Notes: a model not told the origin generated them from the letters alone. DNA of 36,052 nucleotides from Acidobacteriota bacterium (GCA_027624045.1 JAQBUE010000032.1:1-36052), one strand, 5' to 3'. Positions 1-9,177 are shown, numbered from the stretch's first letter. A program made the numbers and translations.

Positions 1-34
1 TGAGCCCGGCTGCCAGGGGAACGTTCTACTTTGC

Positions 35-408
35 TCAATCAGGGGATCTTTCTAAATTGCGTTGACACTCGTCCAGGGCACGACCGTCGTCGACGGCCTG
101 CTCGAGTTGTTGGCGCTTCTTGTTTTCGCGACGAAGCAACCTGTCCGAAAGACCGAGGGTATACTCATCAAGGCGCCGGCGAGCGAGAGCCTCCCAGTAG
201 TACTTTCGAGCCGGTGCTTGAGGCCCAGAAGCTTGCTTGAATGCCTCCCAGTTGGACGGTAGCGAGCACTCGGTGTGAATGCAGATGAGCCCTCCGATTT
301 CCTTTGAAGCTCGGCGGCACGCTGTTCTTCACGCTCTTGTCGTTCGGCTTCGCGTTGAGCCCGCCTGCCAACCGCTTCAAGCGAGCGCAAGTTGCCGCGC
401 CAGCCCAT
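35..408 (-). pseudogene. Broken small hypothetical gene (MGWRG-type) with frame change
   Basis: The minus strand encodes a basic, charged N-terminus beginning MGWRGNLRSLEAVGRR from the ATG at 408-406, followed by a helix rich in Arg, Glu and Gln. Near position 300 this frame turns into unrelated sequence, while a different frame continues sensibly as EIGGLICIHTECSLPSNWEAF and on through WEALARRRLDEYTL, LLRRENKK and QQLEQAVDDGRALDE to a TGA at 37-35. The two halves read as one protein with a frame change of one base near 300-303. From memory, related hypothetical proteins in accessory regions carry some 15 extra residues (a YEVEVYEN-like stretch) at this junction and a longer C-terminus, so an internal deletion plus C-terminal truncation is likely. 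No function is known to me. A sequencing error remains possible. There is no clear ribosome binding site before the ATG. Confidence 0.6.
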
Positions 409-491
409 ATGAAAGAATCTACACGATACAGTGCTAGCGCTGCACAGACTACCCGCGGACGTGCTCCATGCATGAGGGCACGAAAACGGGG
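409..491. other. Short intergenic gap, nothing recognised
   Basis: These 83 bases lie between the end of the ORF6N gene and the start of the broken MGWRG-type gene, both on the minus strand. I see no gene, strong hairpin or T-run here. Confidence 0.4.
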
Positions 492-1028
492 TTAGGATTT
501 CTTGCTCGGGTGAAATCCTATCTGACGCTTGGATTTTGTCGGAGGCGGGGCCATCAGCTCTCGGATGGCGTCGAATACGACCTTAAACTGAGCGTCGTAT
601 TTCCTCTCCATCTGGGCGAGCTTGCGAGCCAGGTCCTTGTGGCTGGCGAGCATCTGGCGCAGGCGCACGAATGCCCGCATGATGGCGATGTTGGCATGCA
701 CGGCCCTCGGGCTTCGCAGAACACCCGAAAGCATGGCAACACCTTCTTGGGTGAATACGCGCGGCAGATATTTGGAGTGCTGCCCGCGTTTTAGGGTTCC
801 AATTTGGAATCTTAAAGCATGATACTCCTCGCGGCTGAGCCGGAACATGAAGTCCTCTGGAAAACGGTCAAGATTGCGCGTCACAGCCTTGTTCAGGTTG
901 CCGGTGGAGACGCCGTAGAGTTCAGCCAGCTCGCTATCGAGCATCACCTTGTGCGCCCGAATCAGGTAGATCCGCCGCTCTACGAACTCGACAGGGACAG
1001 GAAGGTCTTCAGGGGTTTTCTTGGCCAC
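492..1028 (-). CDS. ORF6N domain-containing protein
   Basis: The 178-residue protein carries an ORF6N domain over about residues 12-105: [19 protein letters not shown], then [15 protein letters not shown] and [18 protein letters not shown]6N is a DNA-binding domain first described in phage antirepressor-like proteins (related to KilA-N/Bro-N). In bacteria it often sits in prophages, genomic islands or beside toxin-antitoxin genes. Residues 105-150 form a predicted helical or coiled-coil segment ([20 protein letters not shown]) and the tail is basic ([14 protein letters not shown]), also consistent with nucleic-acid binding. The start is the GTG at 1028-1026; the next Met (residue 29) would remove the first strand of the domain. 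No convincing Shine-Dalgarno is visible. No phage structural or integrase gene accompanies it, so it is probably an orphan accessory gene. Confidence 0.85.
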   Translation of the reverse strand: MAKKTPEDLPVPVEFVERRIYLIRAHKVMLDSELAELYGVSTGNLNKAVTRNLDRFPEDFMFRLSREEYHALRFQIGTLKRGQHSKYLPRVFTQEGVAMLSGVLRSPRAVHANIAIMRAFVRLRQMLASHKDLARKLAQMERKYDAQFKVVFDAIRELMAPPPTKSKRQIGFHPSKKS

Positions 1029-1159
1029 GAAGGCGCGAGTCTAGCACGGACGGTGGACGTGCGCATCCTCAAGACCCCAGATGTCCACGTGTGCCCACAG
1101 CCTCCGCACGAGCCGAACTCCACACTGGCCCTGGAGGGAAGGGGGGCCACCCCAACGGA

Positions 1160-1165
1160 TACAAT
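1160..1165 (+). promoter_or_regulatory. Possible -10 element (TACAAT) for the PIG-L gene
   Basis: TACAAT lies about 30 bases before the ATG at 1195 in otherwise GC-rich sequence and would place a start site near 1172, just ahead of the ribosome binding site. I see no good -35 hexamer at the usual distance, so this is tentative. Confidence 0.3.
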
Positions 1166-1194
1166 TAGCCATCTATACGCACAAGGAGCCAACT

Positions 1195-2154
1195 ATGCAT
1201 CGACGAGGTTTTCTAGGAGCCGGCGTAACCGGCGGCATGTTCGCTGGATCCGCGGCCGCGGCGTCCCAAGCTCCCCGCCAATGGGGCGCGGAACAAGGTC
1301 AGCCGTTTCTCGAACGCAACCAATCCGGCAAGCCGCACCAGGGCAAGATGCTGGCCGTCATCCAGCCACACAACGACGATGTGCCGCTGTTCGCGGCGGG
1401 TACGGTGCTGAAGCTGATCGATGAGGGCTACGAAGGCATTCTGATCCGCGCCACCAACGACGATCATGCCGGCAGCGGCGCGACGCCCGCCGAAGTGATC
1501 GCGAACAATGAAGACGACAACTTCGACATCGCCCGCCGCATGGGTCTGAAGCAGGTCTTCGATCTGGGCTACCAGAATCACCGCCTCGACGACGCCCATC
1601 CGATCGAACTGCGGGCGCGGCTGATCTTCATCTTTCGCGTGATGAAAGTAAATACCGTCGTCTGCTACGACCCCTGGGGACACTACGAGGAAAACCCCGA
1701 CCACTACTTCATCGCCAGCGCCGTCGAAGCCGCCTGCTGGATGTCCGGCGGACGCTGGGACTTCCCCGAGCATCGTGCCGCCGGCATCGCGCCGCACGGT
1801 GTGAGCGAAAAATACTACTTCGCGCGCGGCCCGCAACTCGTCAACCGCGTCGTCGATATCAGCGCTTATGTTGACAAGAAAGTCGACGTCAACATCGCCA
1901 ACGACACACAGGGGCCGGCGGGCGTGAACGGCTCAAGGCTGCGGCGGCGGCTCGCTGAGCAGGGCAAGAAACTGCCGGTCCTCGGTGACGATGACGACAC
2001 CGCGAATCGGCAGTACATCAAGGAGTTCGTCCTCGAGAACGATCGCGAACTAGGCCGGGAGTTTGGAGTTGAATACGCCGAGAAGTTCCATTACATCGGA
2101 CCTGAAACGTCAAAGCTCGACGACTATATAACGCGGAACGCCGTCTCGGTCTAA
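1195..2154 (+). CDS. Exported PIG-L family deacetylase
   Basis: The protein is 319 residues when started at the ATG at 1195, which has AAGGAG at 1183-1188, six bases upstream. A longer in-frame reading from 1081 lacks such a site and would bury the signal peptide. The N-terminus MHRRGFLGAGVTGG followed by an Ala-rich stretch is a plausible Tat signal. The core shows PHNDDV near residue 60, equivalent to the family's (A/P)HPDDE zinc-binding motif with Asn in place of Pro, and GHYEENPDHYFIASAVEAA near residue 170, which supplies the third metal His. PIG-L/LmbE proteins are zinc-dependent de-N-acetylases acting on GlcNAc-linked substrates, so an extracytoplasmic N-acetyl-sugar or related amide is the likely substrate class; the exact one is not visible. 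It stands alone between divergent ORF6N DNA and the OGDH operon. Confidence 0.85.
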   Translation: MHRRGFLGAGVTGGMFAGSAAAASQAPRQWGAEQGQPFLERNQSGKPHQGKMLAVIQPHNDDVPLFAAGTVLKLIDEGYEGILIRATNDDHAGSGATPAEVIANNEDDNFDIARRMGLKQVFDLGYQNHRLDDAHPIELRARLIFIFRVMKVNTVVCYDPWGHYEENPDHYFIASAVEAACWMSGGRWDFPEHRAAGIAPHGVSEKYYFARGPQLVNRVVDISAYVDKKVDVNIANDTQGPAGVNGSRLRRRLAEQGKKLPVLGDDDDTANRQYIKEFVLENDRELGREFGVEYAEKFHYIGPETSKLDDYITRNAVSV

Positions 2155-2163
2155 GACTGAGTG

Positions 2164-2196
2164 GTCCGGTTGGGATCACGTCCTTTCCAATCGGAC
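2164..2196 (+). terminator. Hairpin after the PIG-L gene, possible terminator
   Basis: GTCCGGTTGG at 2164-2173 can pair with CCAATCGGAC at 2187-2196, a 10-bp stem with one G-U pair and a 13-base loop, starting ten bases after the PIG-L stop codon. No T-run follows, so it could be a factor-assisted terminator or 3'-end stabiliser rather than a classic intrinsic one. Confidence 0.4.
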
Positions 2197-2382
2197 TAGC
2201 GAGGGGTATCCGACAGGCCGTCGCACCCTGTGGACTTTTCCGCCCTCATGAAACGACGCCAACGTGTCGATCCGCTTTCGTAAGGGAGGCTTTTGCACTG
2301 CCGCGCCCGGAAACCAGTACCATGAGGACGCCACACCTGAGACGCGGCAAGTTCCGAGCCCGCGTGTTTTCTTGAACGTCGT

Positions 2383-5208
2383 ATGAGTGACACAGGCGAT
2401 CATCCCGGTAACTTGAGCCTCGCCTTCGCCGAGGAACTCTACGCCCACTACCTGGTCGACCCGCAAGCCGTTTCGGACGAATGGCGAGGGTACTTCGACT
2501 CGTTAGGAAACGGAGCCGGCCGATCTCAATCCTCGTCCCCTACATGGGCGCCCCGGCCGAGTTTCAGCCCGCCGGGCCTGTATCGTTCCGCGGTCAACGG
2601 CTCGGGCCGCACCGCCGCCATGCGTGCCGAGCAAGCCGTCGGACCGCAGGACCGAGTCGACAAGATGGTCCGCTCGCACCGCGTTCGCGGACACATGATC
2701 GCGGCGCTTGATCCGCTCGGCCTGCCACGTCCCGTGCCTCCGGAACTCGATCCGGCTTACCACGGACTCGGTTCCGACGATTTCAGCCGGCCCGTTTCGC
2801 TCCGAACCCTGTCCGGTGGTGACGCCAGCACGGTCGGCGCTGTCTTCCGGCGGCTGAGGAACACCTACTGCCGGTCGATCGGCGTGCAGTTCATGCACAT
2901 CGACGACGAGCAGGTGCGTGAGTGGCTCCAAGAACACATGGAAAGCACCGAGAACCGCCGTGAGCTGAGCCGCGATCAGCAGCTCCGCATTCTGACGCAG
3001 CTCACCGACGCGGTCATATTCGAGGAGTTCATTCAGAAGAAATTCGTCGGCGCGAAAAGTTTCTCACTCGAAGGCTCCGAAAGCCTGATCCCGTTGCTGG
3101 GACTCGCCTTGGAACAAGCCGCCGCCGACGGTATCGACGAAGTCGTTCTCGGCATGGCCCATCGCGGCCGGCTCAATGTTCTCGCGAACGTCATGGGCAA
3201 GAGTCCGCAGCAGATATTCCGCGAGTTCGAAGACGTCGACCCGCAGCTTCATAGCGGCCAGGGCGACGTCAAGTATCACCTCGGTTTCAGCAGCGATTGG
3301 CGGGCCACGACAGGCCGCAATGTCCACATCTCGCTGTGCTTCAACCCCAGCCATCTCGAGTTCGTGAACCCGGTCGCGGTCGGCCGCATGCGCGCCAAGC
3401 AAGACCGCCATAAAGACTACGAGCGCGAGCGCGGGCTTGTAATTCTGATGCACGGTGACGCCGCGTTCGCAGGCGAGGGTGTTGTGCAGGAAACGCTCAA
3501 CATGAGCGAACTCGACGGCTACACGGTCGGCGGGACGATCCACGTGATCGTGAACAACCAGATCGGGTTCACCACATCGCCCGAGCAGAGCCGCTCGAGC
3601 GTGTATGCTTCGGGACTCGCGAAGATGTTGCGCATCCCGATTTTTCACGTGAACGGTGAGGACCCCGAAGCCGTCGCGCAAGTCATCCACCTGGCGATGG
3701 AGTTCCGCAAAACCTTCAAGCGCGACATCGTCATCGACATGTACGGCTACCGCCGCCGCGGACACAACGAGGGGGACGAGCCGCGCTTCACCCAGCCCGT
3801 TCTCTATCGCGCCATCTCGAAGCGCAAAACCGTCCGCGAGGGCTATCTGGAGCACCTTCTTACGCTGGGAGGCGTGACACGCGAAGAGGCCGACAAGATC
3901 GCCGAAGAGCGCCGCGCCCATCTGGAGGACGAACTTTCGGCCGCCCGCAGCACGGAGTTCGTGCACCGCCAGCATCGTTTTACGGGCTTTTGGAGCGGCT
4001 ACAAAGGCGGACCCGAGCCCAAAGACGATGTCGAGACCTCGGTCAAGAAAGAGCGCCTGACGGCTCTTCTCGAAAAACTTACTCGCATTCCCGACGACTT
4101 CCAGGCCGATCGCCGCATCAAGCGCATCCTGAACTCACGGCGCGAAATGGGCCGTGGAGAACGGCCGCTCGACTGGGCCACTGCTGAATCACTTGCCTTC
4201 GCTACGATAGCTGTCGACGGCTTTCGCGTCCGCCTCAGCGGCCAAGATGTCGAGCGTGGCACATTCAGCCAGCGCCATGCCGTGCTCCACGACAAGGAAG
4301 ACGGTCGCCCGTACATTCCGTTGCAGCACCTGATGAGCAGCCAGGCTAAGGTCAACCTCTTCAATAGCCCGCTCTCGGAGGCAGGCGTCCTTGGCTTCGA
4401 GTACGGCTACAGTCTGGACTGGCCCGACGGCCTGGTGGCGTGGGAGGCTCAGTTCGGCGATTTCGTGAACGCGGCACAAGTCATCATCGACCAGTTCATT
4501 TCCAGCGCCGAGGACAAGTGGAACCGCCTGAGCGGCCTTGTCATGTTGCTGCCGCACGGTTTCGAGGGTCAGGGCCCCGAGCACTCCAGCGCCCGCATGG
4601 AGAGGTTCCTCACGCAGGCCGCGGAGGACAACATGCAGATCGCTTACCCCACGACGCCGGCGCAGTATTTCCATCTACTGCGGCGCCAGGTGCTGGGTTC
4701 CTGGCGCAAGCCTTTGGTGGTCTTCACGCCGAAGAGCCTGCTGCGTCATGCGGCCGCTGGTTCCTCACTCAGCGAGCTGGCCGACGGGCGCTTTGAGCGC
4801 GTCATTGGCGAGCCCCGCGAAAGTTACAAAGACGTGAAACGAGTACTGCTCTGTAGCGGCAAGGTCTACTATGATCTCGAGGCGGGGCGTGAAAAAGCCG
4901 GACGGGGCGATATCGCGATTCTCCGCGTTGAACAGCTTTACCCGTTGGCCGACCGCTTCATTCGAAAGGCGCTCTCACCCTTTGCCGAGGGAACACCCGT
5001 TTATTGGGTGCAGGAAGAACCGGAGAACATGGGCGCGTGGCGCTACATTCGCATTCGTTTTGGGGAGACGCTGCTCGGCAAGTGGCCCTTGCACGGCATC
5101 TACCGGCCTGAATCGGCCAGCCCGGCTACGGGTTCTCATGCCGCCCACGACCTCGAACAGCAGAAGATCGTAGACGAGGCGCTCGGTAATAGTTCTGTCC
5201 GCATGTAG
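2383..5208 (+). CDS. sucA: 2-oxoglutarate dehydrogenase E1 component
   Basis: This 941-residue protein has the normal length for OGDH E1, the thiamine diphosphate-dependent decarboxylase that starts oxidation of 2-oxoglutarate to succinyl-CoA in the TCA cycle. The N-terminus keeps the short segment LAFAEELYAHYLVDP followed by WRGYF, the family's E2-docking region. Next come MHIDDEQVREWLQEHME (around residue 170), GMAHRGRLNVLANVMGK (around 260) and the ThDP/Mg signature from GDAAFAGEGVVQETLN to VNNQIGFTT (around 360-400). The C-terminal transketolase-like part contains HGFEGQGPEHSSAR (around 725) and EEPENMGAWRY near the end. It is followed 18 bases later by sucB and then lpd, so the three form one operon encoding the full complex. 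The ATG at 2383 has no strong Shine-Dalgarno, but upstream in-frame sequence offers no better start. Confidence 0.97.
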   Translation: MSDTGDHPGNLSLAFAEELYAHYLVDPQAVSDEWRGYFDSLGNGAGRSQSSSPTWAPRPSFSPPGLYRSAVNGSGRTAAMRAEQAVGPQDRVDKMVRSHRVRGHMIAALDPLGLPRPVPPELDPAYHGLGSDDFSRPVSLRTLSGGDASTVGAVFRRLRNTYCRSIGVQFMHIDDEQVREWLQEHMESTENRRELSRDQQLRILTQLTDAVIFEEFIQKKFVGAKSFSLEGSESLIPLLGLALEQAAADGIDEVVLGMAHRGRLNVLANVMGKSPQQIFREFEDVDPQLHSGQGDVKYHLGFSSDWRATTGRNVHISLCFNPSHLEFVNPVAVGRMRAKQDRHKDYERERGLVILMHGDAAFAGEGVVQETLNMSELDGYTVGGTIHVIVNNQIGFTTSPEQSRSSVYASGLAKMLRIPIFHVNGEDPEAVAQVIHLAMEFRKTFKRDIVIDMYGYRRRGHNEGDEPRFTQPVLYRAISKRKTVREGYLEHLLTLGGVTREEADKIAEERRAHLEDELSAARSTEFVHRQHRFTGFWSGYKGGPEPKDDVETSVKKERLTALLEKLTRIPDDFQADRRIKRILNSRREMGRGERPLDWATAESLAFATIAVDGFRVRLSGQDVERGTFSQRHAVLHDKEDGRPYIPLQHLMSSQAKVNLFNSPLSEAGVLGFEYGYSLDWPDGLVAWEAQFGDFVNAAQVIIDQFISSAEDKWNRLSGLVMLLPHGFEGQGPEHSSARMERFLTQAAEDNMQIAYPTTPAQYFHLLRRQVLGSWRKPLVVFTPKSLLRHAAAGSSLSELADGRFERVIGEPRESYKDVKRVLLCSGKVYYDLEAGREKAGRGDIAILRVEQLYPLADRFIRKALSPFAEGTPVYWVQEEPENMGAWRYIRIRFGETLLGKWPLHGIYRPESASPATGSHAAHDLEQQKIVDEALGNSSVRM

Positions 5209-5226
5209 GATATCGAAAGCGAATTC

Positions 5227-6489
5227 ATGGCCGTTGAACTGAAGATCCCTCAATCCGGTGAGTCGATCACCGAAGTACAGATCGGCGACTGGCGCAAAGC
5301 TGTTGGCGACCGCGTCGAACTCGACGAAGTCCTGGTTGAAATCGAAACCGACAAAGCCGCCATGGACCTGCCCGCCCCCGTCGCCGGCATCCTCACGAAG
5401 ATCTTCAAGGGCGAAGGCGAAGAAGCCGAAGTTGGCGAGGTCATCGCCCTGATTGAAGAGTCGGGTGACGGTGCCGCCGCCGGCCCCGCGAAAAAGGTAA
5501 AGTCCGCGGACGCGAAACCCGCGAAGTCGAACGAGAAAAAGACTAAGCAAGATCCCGAGCCCGAACCGCCAATGGCCGCCAAGCCGCCGGCGGAGCAAGC
5601 CCGCGTGATGCCCGCCGCCCGGCGCGAGCTGGCCGAGCGTGGACTGGTTGCCAAGGATGTCACGGCCAGCGGACCCGGCGGACGCCTGTTGAAGGAAGAC
5701 GTGGTCCGGCATGTGGAGCAGCAAGCGGCCGAACCGGAACCGCCTGCCGCTGCCGGCAGAGCGGCCGCGGAAACCTCAACGGTAGCCGGTCCCGGCGAAG
5801 AGATCGTCGCGATGAGTCCGATGCGGAAGGTGATCGCGCGGAATCTCGTCGCCGCCCAGCAGAACGCCGCGCTGCTCACAACCTTCAACGAAGTCGACAT
5901 GTCGGCCGTGATCGCGTTGCGCAAGAAACATCAGGAGACGTTCCTGAAGAAGTACGACATCAAACTCGGCTTCATGTCGTTCTTTGTGAAGGCCGCCGTG
6001 GAGGCGCTGAAGCGATTTCCGTCCGTGAACGCCGAGGTGCGCGGCACGAACATCGTCTACAAAAACCACTTCGACATCGGCGTCGCGGTCGGAGGCGGCA
6101 AGGGCCTCGTCGTGCCTGTCCTGCGCGGCGCCGAGGGCATGGGCTTCGCGGAAATCGAACTCGCGATCGCCGATTTCGCCCGCCGTGCACAGCAGAATAA
6201 GATCGACCTATCCGAGCTCAAGGGAGGGACGTTCACGATCAGCAACGGCGGCATCTACGGCTCGATGCTCTCGACACCGATCGTCAACCCGCCACAAAGC
6301 GGCATCCTGGGGCTGCATGCCATCAAAGACCGTCCGATGGCTGTGAACGGCCAGGTCGTCGTGCTTCCCATCATGTACCTCGCTCTTACTTACGATCACC
6401 GCGTCGTCGATGGGCGCGAAGCCGTAAGCTTCCTCAAGCACATCAGAGACGTGATCGAAGAGCCCGTGCGGATTCTGATCGAGATCTAA
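5227..6489 (+). CDS. sucB: 2-oxoglutarate dehydrogenase E2 (dihydrolipoyl succinyltransferase)
   Basis: The 420-residue protein has the three E2 parts in order. An N-terminal lipoyl domain (about 1-80) contains the lipoylated Lys in ETDKAAMDLPAP. A linker rich in Ala, Pro, Glu and Lys (about 85-130) leads to a peripheral subunit-binding domain (about 132-165; ARRELAERG to GPGGRLLKEDV). The catalytic acyltransferase domain (about 190-420) ends with TYDHRVVDGREAVSFL, carrying the His and Asp of the HxxxDG active site. It passes the succinyl group from E1 to CoA. The motif DKAAM differs from the common DKVV(L/V)E of SucB, but placement directly between sucA and lpd makes the 2-oxoglutarate role the best assignment. 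Start ATG at 5227, 18 bases after sucA; lpd starts seven bases after its stop. Confidence 0.95.
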   Translation: MAVELKIPQSGESITEVQIGDWRKAVGDRVELDEVLVEIETDKAAMDLPAPVAGILTKIFKGEGEEAEVGEVIALIEESGDGAAAGPAKKVKSADAKPAKSNEKKTKQDPEPEPPMAAKPPAEQARVMPAARRELAERGLVAKDVTASGPGGRLLKEDVVRHVEQQAAEPEPPAAAGRAAAETSTVAGPGEEIVAMSPMRKVIARNLVAAQQNAALLTTFNEVDMSAVIALRKKHQETFLKKYDIKLGFMSFFVKAAVEALKRFPSVNAEVRGTNIVYKNHFDIGVAVGGGKGLVVPVLRGAEGMGFAEIELAIADFARRAQQNKIDLSELKGGTFTISNGGIYGSMLSTPIVNPPQSGILGLHAIKDRPMAVNGQVVVLPIMYLALTYDHRVVDGREAVSFLKHIRDVIEEPVRILIEI

Positions 6490-6496
6490 TCGAACC

Positions 6497-7882
6497 ATGA
6501 AGCAACACGACCTACTCGTCATCGGCGCCGGACCCGGTGGTTACGTCGCCGCCATCCGCGCCGCCCAACTCGGCCTCGACGTCGCCTGCGTCGAAAAGGA
6601 AAAGGCCCTCGGCGGCACCTGCCTGCGCGTCGGCTGCATCCCGAGCAAAGCCATGCTCGAATCGAGCGAACTGTATGCCGAGGCTCGCGACGGCATGTCT
6701 CAGCACGGCCTTGTGTTCGGGGATGTCGGCCTCGACCTCAAGCGCATGCTCGCCCGCAAGGAGAAGGTCGTCAAGACCTCCACCAGCGGCGTCGACTACT
6801 TGTTCAAGAAGAACAAGATCACCCGCTATCTCGGCCACGCCCGCTTCCTCGATGCCTCGCGGGTGGAAGTTACGGGCAGCGATGAGAACACCGAGATTCA
6901 GGCCAAGCAGATCATCATTGCTACCGGCAGCAAAGTCGCGACGCTGCCCGGTGTTGAACTCGATGGCGATCGTATCGCGTCGAGTACTGAAGCTCTCAGC
7001 TACGACGAAGTCCCTGCGCACCTTGTCGTCATTGGGGCCGGATACATTGGGCTCGAGATGGGCTCGGTCTGGCTGCGGCTTGGCGCGCAGGTCACGGTCC
7101 TCGAATACCTCGACCGCATTCTGCCCGGCATGGACGCCGGCATGGCCAAAGAGGCCTACAAAATTTTCAAAAAGCAGGGTATGGATTTCGAGCTTGGAAG
7201 CAAGGTCACTGGCGCACGCGTTAAAGGTAACCGGGCGTTCGTTGATCGTGAGGACGCCGACTCGATCGAATGCGACCGCGTTCTCGTTGCCGTCGGACGT
7301 AAGCCCAATACCGACAATCTCGGCCTCGACACCATCGGCATCGAGCTCGACGACCGCGGACGCATCCAGGTGGACGATCACTTTGCTACGTCAGTCGAGA
7401 ATGTCTACGCCGTCGGCGACGTGATTCGCGGAGCGATGCTCGCCCACAAGGCCGAGCACGAGGGCGTCGCCTGCGCCGAGCAGATTGTCACCGGCTATGG
7501 ACATGTCAACTACGATGCCATCCCCGGCGTCGTGTATACGCACCCAGAAGTCGCCTCCGTCGGCCGCACCGAAGAAGAGCTCAACGACGCCGGGATCGAA
7601 TACCGCAAGGGCGTCTACCCTTTCCGCGCCAACGGACGCGCCCGCGCCCTCGGCCAGCTCGACGGCAAAGTGAAGATTCTCGCGCACGCCGAAACCGATC
7701 GTATCCTCGGCGTCCACATCATCGGTCCCCGTGCCGGCGACCTCATTGCCGAAGCTGCCGTGGCTATCGAATTCGGCGCCTCCGCCGAAGACCTCGCCCG
7801 CAGCAGCCACGCTCACCCAACTCTGGCCGAAGCCGTTAAGGAAGCCGCCCTGGACGTGGCCGGTCGGGCCATCAATATTTAG
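6497..7882 (+). CDS. lpd: Dihydrolipoyl dehydrogenase (E3)
   Basis: This 461-residue flavoprotein re-oxidises the dihydrolipoyl group of E2 using NAD+. The N-terminal FAD-binding motif is VIGAGPGGYVAAIRAAQLG. The redox-active disulfide is in GGTCLRVGCIPSKAML. A second Rossmann motif for NAD appears at VIGAGYIGLEMGSVWLRLG, followed by acidic residue E in VLEYLDR. The FAD motif VYAVGDV and the C-terminal dimer-interface catalytic pair in SHAHPTLAEAVKEA (His-Glu) are both present. Length and all catalytic residues are normal. It is the third gene of the sucA-sucB-lpd operon with a seven-base gap to sucB. As a dedicated E3 it may also serve pyruvate dehydrogenase or glycine cleavage, which cannot be judged from this window. 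Confidence 0.97.
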   Translation: MKQHDLLVIGAGPGGYVAAIRAAQLGLDVACVEKEKALGGTCLRVGCIPSKAMLESSELYAEARDGMSQHGLVFGDVGLDLKRMLARKEKVVKTSTSGVDYLFKKNKITRYLGHARFLDASRVEVTGSDENTEIQAKQIIIATGSKVATLPGVELDGDRIASSTEALSYDEVPAHLVVIGAGYIGLEMGSVWLRLGAQVTVLEYLDRILPGMDAGMAKEAYKIFKKQGMDFELGSKVTGARVKGNRAFVDREDADSIECDRVLVAVGRKPNTDNLGLDTIGIELDDRGRIQVDDHFATSVENVYAVGDVIRGAMLAHKAEHEGVACAEQIVTGYGHVNYDAIPGVVYTHPEVASVGRTEEELNDAGIEYRKGVYPFRANGRARALGQLDGKVKILAHAETDRILGVHIIGPRAGDLIAEAAVAIEFGASAEDLARSSHAHPTLAEAVKEAALDVAGRAINI

Positions 7883-7968
7883 CTTGGCATCCCCGCGTAT
7901 TTCGCAGAGTTTGCCGCGTTTGACCCTGGACCGGACCGCGTGCTAGCTTCGCGTTCGGAGCTATTGAT

Positions 7969-9177
7969 ATGAATGTCGATCGCCGCGCCGCGCTGCGTAA
8001 CCTCGCAAGCTTCTTCCTGGCGTCCCCATTGCTTTCCGAGCAGGTGCGTTCCGGACAAGGCTTGCCAAAGCAGGACCCTTTGCTTGATCCCATCAATATT
8101 TGGGAATTCAAGAAGCTGGCCCGGGAGAAGCTTGATCCCATCTCCTGGGATTACATGGATGAGGGCGGCAAGGACGAAGTTTCGCTGCGCGAAAACCGCA
8201 CCGCGTTCGACCGCATTATCATTCGTCCGCGCTGGCTGACGGACATCCATAACATCGATCTGTCAACCGAGCTCCTCGGACACAAACTCAACTTTCCCAT
8301 CTACATTTGCCCGGCGGGCGGCAAGAATTGCTTCTATCCCGACGGCGAGCTGGAAACGGCCAAAGGCGCGGCGGCGGCCGGCGCCCACATGATTACCAAC
8401 GGCGGCATTGACGAGCTCGTCAAGAGCGGCCAGGGACCGAAGACGTGCTGGCACTACACCATCGGCGGAGACTTCAGCCGCGAAAACGCCATGCTGAGCT
8501 TCGTCGAGCGCGTCGAGGAGGCCGGCTACACGGGCATCTGCTGGACGGTCGATAACATGCTCGTCTCACACCGCGAGCGCAGCATCAAGAACAAGTTCGT
8601 GCGGACCTGGTGCAACGAGGGCGGTGTCCCACGCAACGCCGAGGGCGAGGTGATCTTCAAGGAAGCTGACGTGGATAACATCTGGCGCAGCGATGTATAT
8701 CCTTCGCGGCCTTTCGCGACGCCGACTTGGGACAACTTGCGGCAGCTTCGCGACATGACGGATCTGCCGATCATCATCAAGGGCGTGCTGACCGGCGAGG
8801 ATACCGAACTGTGTGTTCGCTACGGGATGTCGGCCGTTGTCGTCTCGAACCACGGGGCGCGGCAGATCGATCACACGGGTTCCACGATCGAGGCACTGCC
8901 CGAGTGCGTGCAGGCCGCGGGCGGGAAGATACCGGTGCTGATCGACGGCGGCTTCCGGCGCGGCACCGATGTATTGAAGGCTTTGGCACTCGGCGCAACG
9001 GCGGTGGGCATCGCGCGCCCTTACCTGTGGGGGCTGACTTGCTTCGGGAGCCGCGGCGTGGCGCGGGTGCTCGAGTTGATGCGTGTTGAACTGGCGCTCG
9101 ACATGGGGATGAGCGGTGTTGCTAAGATCTCCGACATCAACCGCAAGCTGGTGCGGATTCGAAACTTGAGTATCTGA
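7969..9177 (+). CDS. FMN-dependent alpha-hydroxy-acid dehydrogenase-like enzyme, copy 1
   Basis: This 402-residue protein belongs to the glycolate oxidase / L-lactate dehydrogenase (LldD) flavoprotein family, which oxidises 2-hydroxy acids using FMN in a TIM barrel. Conserved equivalents of the plant glycolate oxidase active site are Tyr62 (WDYMDEG), Lys271 (IIKGVLTGEDT), His295 and Arg298 (SNHGARQID), and the phosphate-binding DGGFRRGTDVLKALALGA. However, the usual SSW and QLY pocket motifs are replaced by TNGG (about 143-146) and HYTIGG (about 162-167), so the substrate is probably not simple lactate or glycolate. The N-terminus MNVDRRAALRNLASFFLASPLL looks like a short Tat-type leader, which would suit an exported FMN enzyme, but the twin-Arg motif is not canonical. 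It starts 86 bases after lpd and is followed 51 bases later by a close paralogue. Confidence 0.9.
   Translation: MNVDRRAALRNLASFFLASPLLSEQVRSGQGLPKQDPLLDPINIWEFKKLAREKLDPISWDYMDEGGKDEVSLRENRTAFDRIIIRPRWLTDIHNIDLSTELLGHKLNFPIYICPAGGKNCFYPDGELETAKGAAAAGAHMITNGGIDELVKSGQGPKTCWHYTIGGDFSRENAMLSFVERVEEAGYTGICWTVDNMLVSHRERSIKNKFVRTWCNEGGVPRNAEGEVIFKEADVDNIWRSDVYPSRPFATPTWDNLRQLRDMTDLPIIIKGVLTGEDTELCVRYGMSAVVVSNHGARQIDHTGSTIEALPECVQAAGGKIPVLIDGGFRRGTDVLKALALGATAVGIARPYLWGLTCFGSRGVARVLELMRVELALDMGMSGVAKISDINRKLVRIRNLSI

Noticed and set aside
1081..1194. Upstream extension of the PIG-L gene from 1081
   Set aside because: The ATG at 1195 has an ideal ribosome site and exposes the Tat-like signal; the extension has neither.
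3064..3975. 303-codon minus-strand open frame inside sucA
   Set aside because: Shadow of a strongly conserved gene on the plus strand.
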